Positions 7,823 through 17,626 of a stretch of 64,000 nucleotides of DNA are shown here, in pieces (position 1 is the first letter of the stretch; the number at the start of each line of letters is the position of its first letter). This stretch comes from an uncultured Ignavibacteriota bacterium (GTDB lineage: Bacteria > Bacteroidota > Ignavibacteria > UBA10030 > UBA8401): positions 186,001 to 250,000 of the forward strand of contig CAISDA010000033.1 in NCBI GenBank assembly GCA_903884005.1, written 5' to 3'. The notes beneath the pieces were generated by a model, which had not been told where the DNA came from, searched no databases, and saw only the letters and a list, made by a program, of their open reading frames with translations. The translations under genes were made by a program, and so were the position numbers.

Positions 7823-9841
7823 TTACCGCATCGCGCCTTCCACCTTTGCCGCCAACGCCCGCACGCTGTAGGGTTTCTGTATGAATGCCGACACTTTGGC
7901 TGTGCCCATTTGTTTCGTGACTTCCTCTTCAGAATAACCCGAGGAAATAATAATCCTCACATTCGGATCGATCGCCTGCAGCACATCCGCAACTTCTTTC
8001 CCCGACATTTTCGGCATCGTCAAATCGAGCAGCACCGCGCCGATTTCTATCCGGTGCTCCTTATACAGTTCGATTCCAAGGAGGGGATCCAATGCCATCA
8101 GCGTTCGGTAGTGTCTCGTTTCCAGTATCTCCTGCGCCATCGCGGCTATTTCCTCTTCGTCATCGATAACGAGTATGGTTGTTGTCGCCTGCACACCGTT
8201 GCATCGTACGCCAGCCTCAGCAGTGTCGGCACATTGCGGAGCATCCATAGCCGGAAGAATGAGCCGGAATGTCGTTCCCACTCCCGGCACGCTCTCTACC
8301 ATAACGCCCCCTTTGTGTCCCTTGATGATACCGAGCACCGCAGAGAGCCCCAGGCCGCGTCCTGTAAATTTCGTTGTGAAGAAGGGGTCGAATATTTTTG
8401 CGGCCGTTTCCTTGCTCATGCCGATGCCATTATCCGCCACTTCCAGCAGTGCGTAGTTCCCTTCGGCCAGCGTTGAGCGCGTGATCCTGCTGAACTGTAC
8501 AAGGCTTTCGGCGTTCATGGCGGCGGCCGAGAGCGAGATGGTGACAAGTCCCCGTTTATCTCCGATCGCATCTCCGCCGTTGATGATCAAATTCATAATG
8601 ATCTGCTCGATCTGCGCCGGGTCTCCGTTGATAAGGATGGGCGTCGAGGGAAGATGCGTGACCAATGTCACATTCTTGGCCAATGAGGCGGAGAAGAGAC
8701 TCACGTGCTCCTGCACCGCCGCCCCCAGATCGATCGTGCGGATTTGAAATTTTCCCTTGCCGGAATAGGCGAGCATTTGTCCGGTCAAGTGTGCGGCACG
8801 CTCTATCGCGGTCAGCGTTCTCTCAATATTCAGCGCCGCCGGATGGCTGGGGGGAATATGCGTCTGTGCAAGCGTCACATTCCCCAACATCACTCCGAGC
8901 AGATTGTTAAAATCGTGCGCGATGCCGCCGGCGAGGATGCCGATGCTTTCATGACGCTGAGCATCACGCAGCATCTCTTCGGTAGTATTGCGTTCGGTAA
9001 TATCGAATCCAAGAACTGCTATCTGTGTCACGTTTCCGTTCTCATCGATGATCGGCGTGAGAATATTATCGATGGTCCTTTCATCGCGGATATCTTCGAA
9101 CCGCACCCGCTGACGTGTATCGATGACCTGTTGCACAAAATTTCGGCGGTACGTTTCGACCGGCTTGTCGATGTGATCGTAGATGCTTTTTCCGAGCAGC
9201 GCTTCAACAGTCGTATGAAACCGCTGTGCTACGGTTGTATTCGCGGCGAGGACCACGCCTTCGGGTGATATTAAAATTGCCGATTCAGGAATCCCGTTCA
9301 TTAAAATCCGTGTGATCTCTTCTTTTTTCCGCAGTATCGCTTCCAGCTTGATTTTTCCCTCTATTTCATTCTGCAATTTTACGTTCGTATCCAAAATTTC
9401 AGCAGTTCGGCGGCGCACCTCATCCTCCAGATTCATCTGCATGATACGAAGCATGACATGTGTGCGCACGCGAGCCAGCACTTCATCCTTGTTAAATGGC
9501 TTGCTGATGTAATCGACGCCGCCCGCCTGAAATCCCCTGACTTTGTCGCTTTCATCCCCAAGGCCGCTGATAAAAATTATCGGGATCGAACTGGTATCCG
9601 GTGACGATTTCAGCGCTGCGCAGACATCGTAGCCGTTCATGCCCGGCATTTTAATGTCGAGCAGGATCAGTGTCGGTATTTTGGCCTCAATGCTGCGCAG
9701 CGACAATGAACCCTCGGACGCGGCACGGATTTTATAGCCCTCACGCTGCAGCATGTCGGTCAGGAATTTTAAATCAGCGGGAGAATCGTCCACGACAAGG
9801 ATCTCTGGAACACCGTTCTGCGGATTGCCTGGAAAACTCAT
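7823..9841 (-). CDS. Soluble hybrid histidine kinase (REC-PAS-HisKA-HATPase-REC)
   Basis: The 672-residue protein starts with a receiver domain (residues 12-130; Asp62 in LLDIKMPG, Lys114 in SKPFNK). A PAS domain follows at about 170-285. The HisKA segment has its H-box in GGIAHDFNN (His309), and a HATPase_c domain has N and G boxes (NLIINGGDA, DNGIGMS, GRGLGLSA). A second receiver closes the protein (about 550-670; LLDLTMPKMSG, QKPYS). There is no membrane segment, so the input is a cytoplasmic signal or phosphotransfer to the first receiver. Its start codon overlaps the stop of the membrane hybrid kinase by ATGA, which points to translational coupling and a shared phosphorelay. Confidence 0.92.
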   Translation of the reverse strand: MSFPGNPQNGVPEILVVDDSPADLKFLTDMLQREGYKIRAASEGSLSLRSIEAKIPTLILLDIKMPGMNGYDVCAALKSSPDTSSIPIIFISGLGDESDKVRGFQAGGVDYISKPFNKDEVLARVRTHVMLRIMQMNLEDEVRRRTAEILDTNVKLQNEIEGKIKLEAILRKKEEITRILMNGIPESAILISPEGVVLAANTTVAQRFHTTVEALLGKSIYDHIDKPVETYRRNFVQQVIDTRQRVRFEDIRDERTIDNILTPIIDENGNVTQIAVLGFDITERNTTEEMLRDAQRHESIGILAGGIAHDFNNLLGVMLGNVTLAQTHIPPSHPAALNIERTLTAIERAAHLTGQMLAYSGKGKFQIRTIDLGAAVQEHVSLFSASLAKNVTLVTHLPSTPILINGDPAQIEQIIMNLIINGGDAIGDKRGLVTISLSAAAMNAESLVQFSRITRSTLAEGNYALLEVADNGIGMSKETAAKIFDPFFTTKFTGRGLGLSAVLGIIKGHKGGVMVESVPGVGTTFRLILPAMDAPQCADTAEAGVRCNGVQATTTILVIDDEEEIAAMAQEILETRHYRTLMALDPLLGIELYKEHRIEIGAVLLDLTMPKMSGKEVADVLQAIDPNVRIIISSGYSEEEVTKQMGTAKVSAFIQKPYSVRALAAKVEGAMR

Positions 9842-11622
9842 TGCTGCCTCGTTGTTCTCACGGATTCGATCGTTTCAAGAATATGCTTGTAGCGTAAGTT
9901 AAGGACCGCGTCATGTAATCGCTCGCCGGCCTCGGCGTCGAACGTGCTGATGCGGTTTACCACTGCACTGCACAGGTCACTATCCAAGAGCACAGCGGCT
10001 TCACTTAATTCGTCGACGAGAGACTCGGGAATCTTTCGAAAATGGTCGGCTGATAATTCCATTAGACTGTTTTTCTGCGCCGTGTGTTCGATCACAAAAC
10101 GGACGTTGAGGTGTTTCCGCAGCATTGCATAAATATCATTTTCATGATAGGGTTTGCTGACCACATCATCGCATCCGGCTGCACGAATGTCTCTGATCTC
10201 TTCCTCCAGCGCATGAGCCGTCAATGCAATGATCGGACGATGGCCTGTCCCCTCCGTGCGCCGGATAGCTCGGGCTGCATCTTTGCCATTCATGACGGGC
10301 ATGCGTATATCCATGAAAATGAGATCCGGCATCCACTCTGTTGCGATGGATACGCCTTCCCCGCCATTGACCGCATCGCGCAGCTGAACATGCAGCGGCT
10401 CAAGCACACTGTGCAACAGCAGCCTGTTGGTGGGTTCATCTTCAACGATGAGGATCTTGAGGAGTTCATCCTGTCCCGCGATACCCATAATGCGCTCCTG
10501 CTGAGGCCTGGTCGACTCTGGCTGATCCGATGCAACGCTGACCGGGACGTCGAAATAAAAGAACGAACCCTGACCTTCATCGCTGCGGAAACCAATATGG
10601 CCGCCCATCAATTCTACATATTCCTTGCAGATGGCGAGTCCAAGGCCTGTGCCTGCCTCGATCACATCATGCTGCGCTGCCTGAGTGAATGGTGTAAAAA
10701 TTGTTCCCTTGTCGAGAGGATGAATTCCTATTCCCGTATCCTCCACTTCACATTTCAAGCGATGCCTGGCGGTCGCATCATCCTGCACCAACACAGCCCG
10801 AATCGCCACCGTGCCTTTTGCGGTAAACTTGATGGCGTTGCCGATCAGATTAAGAAGGACCTGCCGAAATTTCGCAGAGTCAACAATCACAAATTGCGGC
10901 AACTCATCGCCGAGTGACAGCGAACATGTGATGCCTTTTTCTATGGCGCGGACGCTCATCAACGAGTGTGTCTCTTCCAGAAGAAAGCGGATGTCGGTGA
11001 CCCGTTCATCGAGTTGTGTGCGCCCGGATTCAATCTTGGAAATATCCAGAATATTGTTGATCAAGTGCAGCAATTGTTCGCCGCTGTGGATGATGATATC
11101 CATATTGCTCTGCAACGGAGTCTCGGCCCCCGGAGCATTTCGCGATAGCCGAGCAAATCCGAGTATGGCATTCAACGGCGTGCGCAGTTCATGGCTCATA
11201 TTGGCAAGGAAGATGCTTTTTGCCTTATTCGCTTCGTCGGCTTCTTCCTTGGCGATCATCGCCTTAATACGCGCACGGCGCATCGCCTCGGCAATCGCCG
11301 AGATCATTGAACAGTTCACAAAAAAAACGGCCATGCCCAACCAATCGGCAAAAACGCGAATGAACGGCTGAAGGACAAAGAGGGGCCACAGGTAGAAAAT
11401 GATGAGACAGGAAAGAATTGTTGCGAGGAGGCCCGAAGCGAATCCTCCCAATAAGGCCGCCACCATCACAGCAGGATAAAAGGTAACCCAAGGCACACGG
11501 AATTCAAGAATGTTCAGGGGCCAGAAACGCAAGAACGCGGCAAGACATACCAGAGCGATGGCGAATACATACCCCTTCCACCAATTTTCATTCAGCCGGT
11601 GTTTCGGAGCATTGTGTGCCAT
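9838..11622 (-). CDS. Membrane hybrid histidine kinase (DUF4118-like TM domain-HisKA-HATPase-REC)
   Basis: The 594-residue product opens with a four-helix membrane domain (about residues 15-112) of the KdpD/DUF4118 type. HisKA follows with SHELRTPLNAILGFARL (His144), then HATPase_c (NLIGNAIKF, DTGIGIH, GTGLGLAI). A receiver lies at about 390-510 with EDEPTNRLL, FMDIRMPVMNG and SKPYHE. About 85 residues after it may be an Hpt-like helical tail, though no clear Hpt His motif was seen. I prefer the ATG at 11622 to a TTG at 11628 because AAGAAGG lies 9 bases before it. The gene ends in an ATGA overlap with the soluble hybrid kinase. Confidence 0.9.
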   Translation of the reverse strand: MAHNAPKHRLNENWWKGYVFAIALVCLAAFLRFWPLNILEFRVPWVTFYPAVMVAALLGGFASGLLATILSCLIIFYLWPLFVLQPFIRVFADWLGMAVFFVNCSMISAIAEAMRRARIKAMIAKEEADEANKAKSIFLANMSHELRTPLNAILGFARLSRNAPGAETPLQSNMDIIIHSGEQLLHLINNILDISKIESGRTQLDERVTDIRFLLEETHSLMSVRAIEKGITCSLSLGDELPQFVIVDSAKFRQVLLNLIGNAIKFTAKGTVAIRAVLVQDDATARHRLKCEVEDTGIGIHPLDKGTIFTPFTQAAQHDVIEAGTGLGLAICKEYVELMGGHIGFRSDEGQGSFFYFDVPVSVASDQPESTRPQQERIMGIAGQDELLKILIVEDEPTNRLLLHSVLEPLHVQLRDAVNGGEGVSIATEWMPDLIFMDIRMPVMNGKDAARAIRRTEGTGHRPIIALTAHALEEEIRDIRAAGCDDVVSKPYHENDIYAMLRKHLNVRFVIEHTAQKNSLMELSADHFRKIPESLVDELSEAAVLLDSDLCSAVVNRISTFDAEAGERLHDAVLNLRYKHILETIESVRTTRQQ

Positions 11623-11846
11623 GTGCAAATGCCTTCTTCGTACGTATCACATTGAACATAAAGCGTTCATGATCGGCCAGTGAGCATGGAAATACTATAG
11701 AACAAGCATAGTCATAATTTCCCTGCTAATCAAGCAGGCGCAATGGGCCGGATAATTTGAGACTATCAGACCATAATGTCTGCAATAAAATGATTGTCGG
11801 GGGGCTGCCAATGAGTTGAGTTCAACGCGGAATATAACGGAGGCCA

Positions 11847-12353
11847 CTACACACCATATTTATTTTTAAAATATTCAAACGCCTGGTTGATCTCGCGCAT
11901 CCGTTCGGTGGCCAGTTCCTGTATTTCGAGAGCAAGATGAGCAACCTTGTCCGGGTGATAGAGGCTGGCCTGTTCCCGGTAGGCACACTTGATATCCGAT
12001 TTTGTCACCTGCCCCTTGAGTCCAAGAAGCTCCCCATATCGGATCTCATCGTCCGTAAACTGCTGCAATTGAGTCTGGTGTTCGCAAAAATGTCCACTGC
12101 GCCTCCCACCCTGAGCCCGCTCGTCATGCGATCGATACACCGCTTTATCGACCTGGGCTCTGCGATAGTCCAGCCTGCACGGCCAATCGAAATATCTGAT
12201 GACCGCTTTGCAGAATCCACAATTGATGCACGTGTCATTAACATAGAGATGCGTGATGGACCGGCCGCTGCACGACCAACCAAAATAATCTATTGCAGCT
12301 TTGTCGCAGCCGCACTTCGTGCACGTCCCATTTTGAAATTTATGAATGTTCAT
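11847..12353 (-). CDS. J-domain protein with duplicated N-terminal Cys cluster
   Basis: The 168-residue protein has two tandem copies of a Cys-rich unit at residues 5-28 and 37-60: NGTCTKCGCDKAAIDYFGWS and NDTCINCGFCKAVIRYFDWP, each followed by a Cys. Each offers four Cys and could bind one zinc. After a linker of basic and His/Gln-rich sequence, residues 103-167 form a J domain with the HPD tripeptide in SLYHPDKVAHL and a final helix (REINQAFEYFKNK). J domains stimulate the ATPase of DnaK-type chaperones, so this may recruit Hsp70 to a client recognised by the zinc modules. It has no G/F region and is not a standard DnaJ. Cytoplasmic, apparently monocistronic. Confidence 0.75.
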   Translation of the reverse strand: MNIHKFQNGTCTKCGCDKAAIDYFGWSCSGRSITHLYVNDTCINCGFCKAVIRYFDWPCRLDYRRAQVDKAVYRSHDERAQGGRRSGHFCEHQTQLQQFTDDEIRYGELLGLKGQVTKSDIKCAYREQASLYHPDKVAHLALEIQELATERMREINQAFEYFKNKYGV

Positions 12354-12716
12354 CGCAGTTCCGTGCCAGAGGCAGGTTGTTTTTTTCGAGTCTCACCCTT
12401 ATTTCCGGGCGATCGCGTGACTCTCATCCATTGTTTTCTATGCTGTCGGTTTGTGTATGTGTCGGTCGTACATTTATGCTCTATTTACACAAACCATGCC
12501 ATTTTGAATTGCCCTAAAACAGGCTCATTTTGGGCATAGCTGCGAACGGCGATGGAACATTTGTTTCTTTAAAAGGAGCTTTTCGTTTCTTTTTGTGTGT
12601 CAGCTTCGTTGTATTCCCACATCAACTGTTCATTCTATTGTGCAATTTGTCCTCCTTCCATACCACGGCACTTCAGACACAGAACCACTCCATCCTCGCC
12701 ATCGGCCATGGCCTAC
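12354..12716. other. Intergenic region upstream of the J-domain gene
   Basis: These 363 bases separate the J-domain gene from the unknown membrane protein gene; both are on the minus strand. The region must hold the J-domain gene promoter. A weak sigma-54-like sequence at 12486-12501 (TGGCATG, then GTGTA in place of TTGCA) is the only regulatory hint. No terminator, repeat or RNA structure was convincing. Confidence 0.4.
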
Positions 12717-14198
12717 TTAATGGATTTTTTCTGAAAACACTTCTTCGATCCTTCGAATGCCGTCTCTATTAACGACAATTCGGTAATGTTTGTAGTCCGT
12801 TCCATGCGTTGAATGATATTTAATGACGACATTCATGTGATACACCCGTTTTCCATATATTTCTTTATGGCCCTGTTCTTTGAGAATGAACAGCGACTTT
12901 TTGGGATTGTCCATTTTTTGGAGATACCTGGAGATGTCATACCGCATGATATTATTGACGCCTTCCATTGTATAGTCTTTGTAGAGATCGATCAGTTTCT
13001 TGGAGAATAAATTCACGTTGCCGAGGTATACCGCGACCTTTTCGCCCATTCCCCCATTCTCTATTTCCGTCATATGATCCTTATTCCTGATCTGTAATAT
13101 CTCCTGAGGGACTTTTTCTTCCTTCGTAAAGAAAAACACTTCCTTGATCCACCCGATCGTTTCCTTTTCCGCTGTGAACAAAGTCGTTTTATAATCGTAG
13201 AGCGATTTTTGCATCTTCTTGGAGAAGTACATCCGCAATATTTCTTTGATGCGGTCTTTGAACATATAACTGACGATCAATATGGCGAACACCGATACGC
13301 CGATCGACCCGTATCGCATCTGCGAATAAAATGCGACGGAGGTCGCGAACAACATGGACAGGCCCGCCGCGATCCCGAATAACAGCTGCTCCAAAAACAA
13401 TCCCTCTTTTTCGGTCATCGTTTTCAGATACAGAACGCTGCTCATAAATTTTTTCAGGATGCTTTTTCTGAAAATGATGTCCTCATTGTCGTCGTCTTCT
13501 TTGGGGATCGAAGGATAATGATTATTATCCCTATGCCGAATTTCATTGCGAACGATGTCGTACAGTTTCGCCGAGTACTGGACAAATTCTTCCTCCCGGT
13601 TTTTTTTAAGATAATTAATTAAACTGTATGCCGATTCTTCAATCATCAAACTGAGATATTCGTCGCCAAAGAGAAAATACGCGCGGAGCTGATCTGAAAC
13701 AGCGGGAGTAGTGATAAGCGATCGGAGATTTCTATAGTCGGAAGCAATGACGGGGACAATCGCCAAATATTCACTGATGAGGGAATCAACATCTTCCTTG
13801 AGCTTTTGCTCTGCCACAAAATAGATGTGATCTCTGAGGGCGCTCTTGACAATGCACGAGAACATCTTGATCTGGCGTATATAGTTTGCGGCCATGCCGT
13901 CGTCCTGGCGGCGGAGCAGTTGAACGCAGCTGTTCTTGAGCTTCGTGACGGGATTATTCTCGCCGTCCCCGGCAATGGCTCGTAATTGAACGGTCGGCGA
14001 CTTGAATCGGATATATGTTTGAAGATCACCGTAAAAATCTTTTTTCGTATAGGTTTCCTTGTTGATATCGAGGCTGCTGGGAATGAAGAAATACATTTCA
14101 ATATTATACGAAGTATCTACTTCTTCCTCCGATATTCTATACCCCAGTTTCAGCTCGAATTGGTACCGGTCGTGCATCTCGATATTTTCATGTATCAT
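12717..14198 (-). CDS. Conserved-looking membrane protein of unknown function
   Basis: The product has about 493 residues and no domain I can name. The N-terminal 270 residues are soluble, charged and mostly helical. A hydrophobic hairpin of two membrane helices lies near residues 275-320 (FGIAAGLSMLFATSVAFYSQ, SIGVSVFAILIVSYMF), followed by a basic helix (KDRIKEILRMYFSKKM). The last 165 residues are soluble with alternating strands (YGKRVYHMNVVIKYH, YKHYRIVVNRDGIRRIEEVF). The short hairpin with both ends cytoplasmic is the main clue and suggests a membrane-tethered scaffold. The ATG at 14198 has GGAG 9 bases upstream; an ATG at 14222 is the alternative and lacks one. Confidence 0.6.
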   Translation of the reverse strand: MIHENIEMHDRYQFELKLGYRISEEEVDTSYNIEMYFFIPSSLDINKETYTKKDFYGDLQTYIRFKSPTVQLRAIAGDGENNPVTKLKNSCVQLLRRQDDGMAANYIRQIKMFSCIVKSALRDHIYFVAEQKLKEDVDSLISEYLAIVPVIASDYRNLRSLITTPAVSDQLRAYFLFGDEYLSLMIEESAYSLINYLKKNREEEFVQYSAKLYDIVRNEIRHRDNNHYPSIPKEDDDNEDIIFRKSILKKFMSSVLYLKTMTEKEGLFLEQLLFGIAAGLSMLFATSVAFYSQMRYGSIGVSVFAILIVSYMFKDRIKEILRMYFSKKMQKSLYDYKTTLFTAEKETIGWIKEVFFFTKEEKVPQEILQIRNKDHMTEIENGGMGEKVAVYLGNVNLFSKKLIDLYKDYTMEGVNNIMRYDISRYLQKMDNPKKSLFILKEQGHKEIYGKRVYHMNVVIKYHSTHGTDYKHYRIVVNRDGIRRIEEVFSEKIH

Positions 14199-14246
14199 GT
14201 CGCGTTTCTCCAGGCTATCCATCTATCGATGTGTGTTCATTCAGCG

Positions 14247-14286
14247 TAAAAAAAAAGAAAAGTCCGACAGTATGAGTGTCGGACTT
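14247..14286 (-). terminator. Rho-independent terminator of the DUF2911 gene
   Basis: A perfect 10-bp stem (AAGTCCGACA at 14260-14269 with TGTCGGACTT at 14277-14286, 7-base loop) is followed on the minus strand by TTTTC and nine T residues. It lies downstream of the DUF2911 gene and ahead of the next minus-strand gene. Confidence 0.9.
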
Positions 14287-14366
14287 CGATCGGCGGTACA
14301 GCACGAATCATCAGGCAACCAGCCGCACATGCCCCTCGGCACAAGGGGTCATACGTGATGGTGACA

Positions 14367-14948
14367 TTACTTCATTGCCGTTTCGATCTTGAAAGGGATT
14401 TTCAATTCTGCCCAATGCAGAGAGGCCACAGCCGATTGAGGCATGAGCTCGTCGAAGCCGTACGCGAGCCACTCCTGAAAAGGAGCTTGTACCGGCGTCA
14501 CCGTAATTCGCAGCGCATCCTCATCCTGATTATACTTGTAACTTCCCCACAGCGAGTCGTTCTTGCTGAAAATGACGATCCATGTTGTCGGTGATGGAAT
14601 AAAATGCATGCTGTATTTTCCTGCCGGCAGTTTATTGCCGTCTATCGCAACATCACCCGTGAATTCGATGGTCGTATTTTCGTTGGCCCCGCCCCTCCAG
14701 GGAAACGGCTTGCCGTTGGACGATTTGTTGCCGGGAGCCAGGCCGTACGGCACAAGTTCACCCCAAATCTTCCGCCCTTTCACTCCTGGACGGCCGTATT
14801 CGATTTTGATATCGGTCGCGATTCCGATCCGTTGACTAACGCTTGCCTTCGGGCTCGGCCGCGGTTTTTCGGGCTGCTGTGCATGCACCGATACTGAACC
14901 CATGATCAACACCATGGCAATGGCAAGAAACGACATGCTGTGTTTCAT
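14367..14948 (-). CDS. DUF2911 secreted protein
   Basis: The 193-residue product has a signal peptide (MKHSMSFLAIAMVLIMGSVS to VHAQ). Its DUF2911 domain covers about residues 28-150 and includes SPKASVSQRIG, YGRPGVKGRKIWGELVPYG, the WRGGANENTTIEF block and LPAGKYSMHFIPS. The family is common in Bacteroidota and predicted to be a periplasmic beta-rich fold; no activity is established. The ATG at 14948 has GGAGATACT directly upstream; a longer frame to 15074 adds residues without signal character. A strong terminator follows at 14247-14286. Confidence 0.88.
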   Translation of the reverse strand: MKHSMSFLAIAMVLIMGSVSVHAQQPEKPRPSPKASVSQRIGIATDIKIEYGRPGVKGRKIWGELVPYGLAPGNKSSNGKPFPWRGGANENTTIEFTGDVAIDGNKLPAGKYSMHFIPSPTTWIVIFSKNDSLWGSYKYNQDEDALRITVTPVQAPFQEWLAYGFDELMPQSAVASLHWAELKIPFKIETAMK

Positions 14949-15163
14949 AGTATCTCCTGAAAAAAATGGTGTGACATCCCGGAATGTCCCGATGGTACAG
15001 TATCGAACAACGCGACGGATAGTCCCGGTCTTTTCTGACTTCATTAATTTACATAATGGCAGGGACATTCCCAAACGAAACGGTTCAACAATTTCTAACC
15101 ATTTCTAACGTGTGATGGACGACGGCTCGTGATCCTCCGGGCACAGAGGGATCGGAATTTTTT

Positions 15164-17626
15164 TTAATTTATTTGGACATGCGCTTCAACTCCGAGGACG
15201 GTCCTGATCGCCTGTTGTATATCCTGCAGCTTCGACGGCTTTGTGAGCACATCCTTGATTCCCAGATGGAGCAAATGCTCCCTGGTGATCCCGTCGAGGT
15301 ACCCGGATGAGACCATCACCTTCACCCCGGTGTCGATCTCCTTCAGCCTCCTGAATAATTCCTCACCCCCCATGTGGGGCATGCCGAGGTCCGTGATGAC
15401 AAGATCAATGGAACGATGATGCGTCCGGAATAGATCCAACGCCTCGGTCCCGTTGGAAGCGGCCAGGATCTGGTAGCCGGAATCTCCCAGATATTCCGTC
15501 AGCATTTCGCGCAGATGCTCCTCATCGTCGACGAGGAGGATCGTTTCCTCGTGCTGCTGCGGCGGATGAACCGTCTCTGCACACGGAGCTTCGATGCTAT
15601 GGATGACAGACGGGAAATACAGTGTGAATGTTGTTCCTTCACCCACGGCGCTGGTGACATCGATGAACCCGTTGTGATTTTTCATGATGCCATGCACCAT
15701 CGCCAAACCGAGTCCGGTTCCTTTTCCGCGCTCCTTCGTCGAAAAAAACGGATCGAATATCTTGGCGATGACAGAATCGTCCATGCCCGTTCCCGTATCC
15801 GATACGCTGACGGCGACGTGCGGTACAACACTCTCCACCGAAAATTTTTTCCGTATGAACTCCGCGGGGACCGAAAATTCTTTCACGCTCAGCGTTCCGT
15901 GGTGGGTCATCGCATCGCCCGCATTCAAGGCAAGGTTTAACAGCGCCTGATGGATCTGTCCTCCATCCCCCATGATGATGCCGTGGTCGACATCGATCGA
16001 CGTGGTGATCTCGATGGACTTCGGAAGAAAGTGTTTGAGCATTTCCTGCAGTTCCGAGATCGTATGAGACAAGGAGATGGGCATCAGCTTTGCCTGATCG
16101 GGGCGGGAAAAAATGAGCAGCTGGCGGGAGATGGACGAGCCGCGTTCGGACGCTTCAATGATACGATCGACATATTTCTTCAGCTGCGGCTGCTCGGATA
16201 ATTGCCGCTGCAGCAATTCCGCCGAGCCGAGCACCATGGCCAATAAATTATTAAAGTCGTGGGCGATGCCCCCGGCCAATGTCCCGACGCCCTCGAGTTT
16301 TTGGGACTGAAGCAGCTGCTGCTCCAGGCGTTTGCGTTCGGTGATGTCGCGGATGATAACCTGTACTGCGGGCTTGTGTTCATAGATCGTGGGAATAGCC
16401 TTTACTTCAACATCGACCGCAGTGCTGTCCACGCGGAAAAATATTTCCGTTTCCGTCTGCGCCGTTGTCCCGCCGCTGTCCGCATCTGTCATTTGTTGAG
16501 CGGCGTGCGCGCCGGTATCCGAATGAATGAATTGGATGATAGGCTTCCCGATCAGCTCCTCTTTATTCACGGCTCCCATCAACCGAACGCATTCATTGTT
16601 CACGAACACAATTGTTCCATCCACATGCATCACGATCGCATCGGGAGAATTCTCGACCAACCCGCGATATTTTTCTTCATTTTCGCGCAGCGCCTCCTCC
16701 GCTCGTTTGCGTTGCCGTATGTTCACCAGCATATGGGCAAAGACCATGAGAAGATGCTGCTCAATGTCCGAATATGTGCGTTGCCGCCGCACCGAGTCGA
16801 AGCCGGCGAAACCAATGAGCTCGCCCGTGCTGATCAGCGGAACGGTCAACATACTGATGATGCCCTGCGGTTCGAGCACCAGGCGCATTCCGCCCGGTGG
16901 CAAAGAGGGAACGTTCGGCACATACATCGGTTCACCCCGAAGATGTGTTTCCACCCAGCCCGGCAAGAGCGCCAACGGGACATCCTGCAATTCGCCGATC
17001 TGCGGCTCTATCCCGTCATCGCACCATTCATGCGTGTTGCTGCAGGTCTGTTTATTAAAATCGTAGTCAAAAATATAGGACCGATCCGCCCCCACAAACC
17101 GGGCCAGCTTCCCCAACGATACATCGATGGTGGAATCAACGGCATCCAGGGGAAGATTGATATACGTGGAAGAGAGCTCCATCAGCGTGCGCTGCAAACT
17201 GGATTGCTGATGCAGCACCTCCTCCGCCTTCTTCCTCTCTGAAATATCCTGGGCCGTTCCGCGTGCCCCGATAATTTCCCCATCTGCACCGCGAATATAT
17301 TTCGCATTGATGACCAGATGGATTGTGTTCCCCGATTTCCCCCTGTGCATGGTTTCATATCCCGTGATCCTGTCTCCCCTGAAGAACAGGCCGCATTCGT
17401 CACTACCGCCCGAGTGTGGTTCGGGGACCTGGAAGTCTGTAAATTTACGCCCGAGCATTTCGTCCACTGTATACCCAAACGTCGTTTCCCACACCGGATT
17501 AAGGTACGTATACCGGCCTTCAGCATCGCATTGCCATGTGAGATCCTGCGAAGTCTCTACGAGATCCTGGTATAATTTGAGCTGTTCCTGAAGCAGTGTC
17601 ACGTGTGGATTCTCTGTCAATTCCAT
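15164..17626 (-). CDS. Hybrid histidine kinase (PAS-GAF-PAS-HisKA-HATPase-REC)
   Basis: The 820-residue cytoplasmic protein has a first PAS domain (about 12-130; WETTFGYTVDEMLGRKF), a GAF domain (about 165-310; GADRSYIFDYDFN, IISMLTVPLISTGELIG) and a second PAS (about 318-430). The kinase core has its phospho-His in GGIAHDFNNLLAM and ATP-binding boxes NLALNAGDA, DTGTGMD and GTGLGLAM. A C-terminal receiver lies at about 690-810 (LLVDDEEHLRE, VITDLGMPHMGG, TKPSK). The GAF and PAS inputs suggest a small-molecule or redox signal. No response regulator is adjacent, so phosphate must pass in trans. A 13-bp tandem array and a weak sigma-54-like site lie upstream. Confidence 0.92.
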   Translation of the reverse strand: MELTENPHVTLLQEQLKLYQDLVETSQDLTWQCDAEGRYTYLNPVWETTFGYTVDEMLGRKFTDFQVPEPHSGGSDECGLFFRGDRITGYETMHRGKSGNTIHLVINAKYIRGADGEIIGARGTAQDISERKKAEEVLHQQSSLQRTLMELSSTYINLPLDAVDSTIDVSLGKLARFVGADRSYIFDYDFNKQTCSNTHEWCDDGIEPQIGELQDVPLALLPGWVETHLRGEPMYVPNVPSLPPGGMRLVLEPQGIISMLTVPLISTGELIGFAGFDSVRRQRTYSDIEQHLLMVFAHMLVNIRQRKRAEEALRENEEKYRGLVENSPDAIVMHVDGTIVFVNNECVRLMGAVNKEELIGKPIIQFIHSDTGAHAAQQMTDADSGGTTAQTETEIFFRVDSTAVDVEVKAIPTIYEHKPAVQVIIRDITERKRLEQQLLQSQKLEGVGTLAGGIAHDFNNLLAMVLGSAELLQRQLSEQPQLKKYVDRIIEASERGSSISRQLLIFSRPDQAKLMPISLSHTISELQEMLKHFLPKSIEITTSIDVDHGIIMGDGGQIHQALLNLALNAGDAMTHHGTLSVKEFSVPAEFIRKKFSVESVVPHVAVSVSDTGTGMDDSVIAKIFDPFFSTKERGKGTGLGLAMVHGIMKNHNGFIDVTSAVGEGTTFTLYFPSVIHSIEAPCAETVHPPQQHEETILLVDDEEHLREMLTEYLGDSGYQILAASNGTEALDLFRTHHRSIDLVITDLGMPHMGGEELFRRLKEIDTGVKVMVSSGYLDGITREHLLHLGIKDVLTKPSKLQDIQQAIRTVLGVEAHVQIN

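Noticed and set aside
12354-12372. Sigma-54-like sequence TGGCACGGAACTGCG at the J-domain gene start
   Set aside because: GG-GC spacing is one base short and the site abuts the ATG, so a transcript would start inside the gene.
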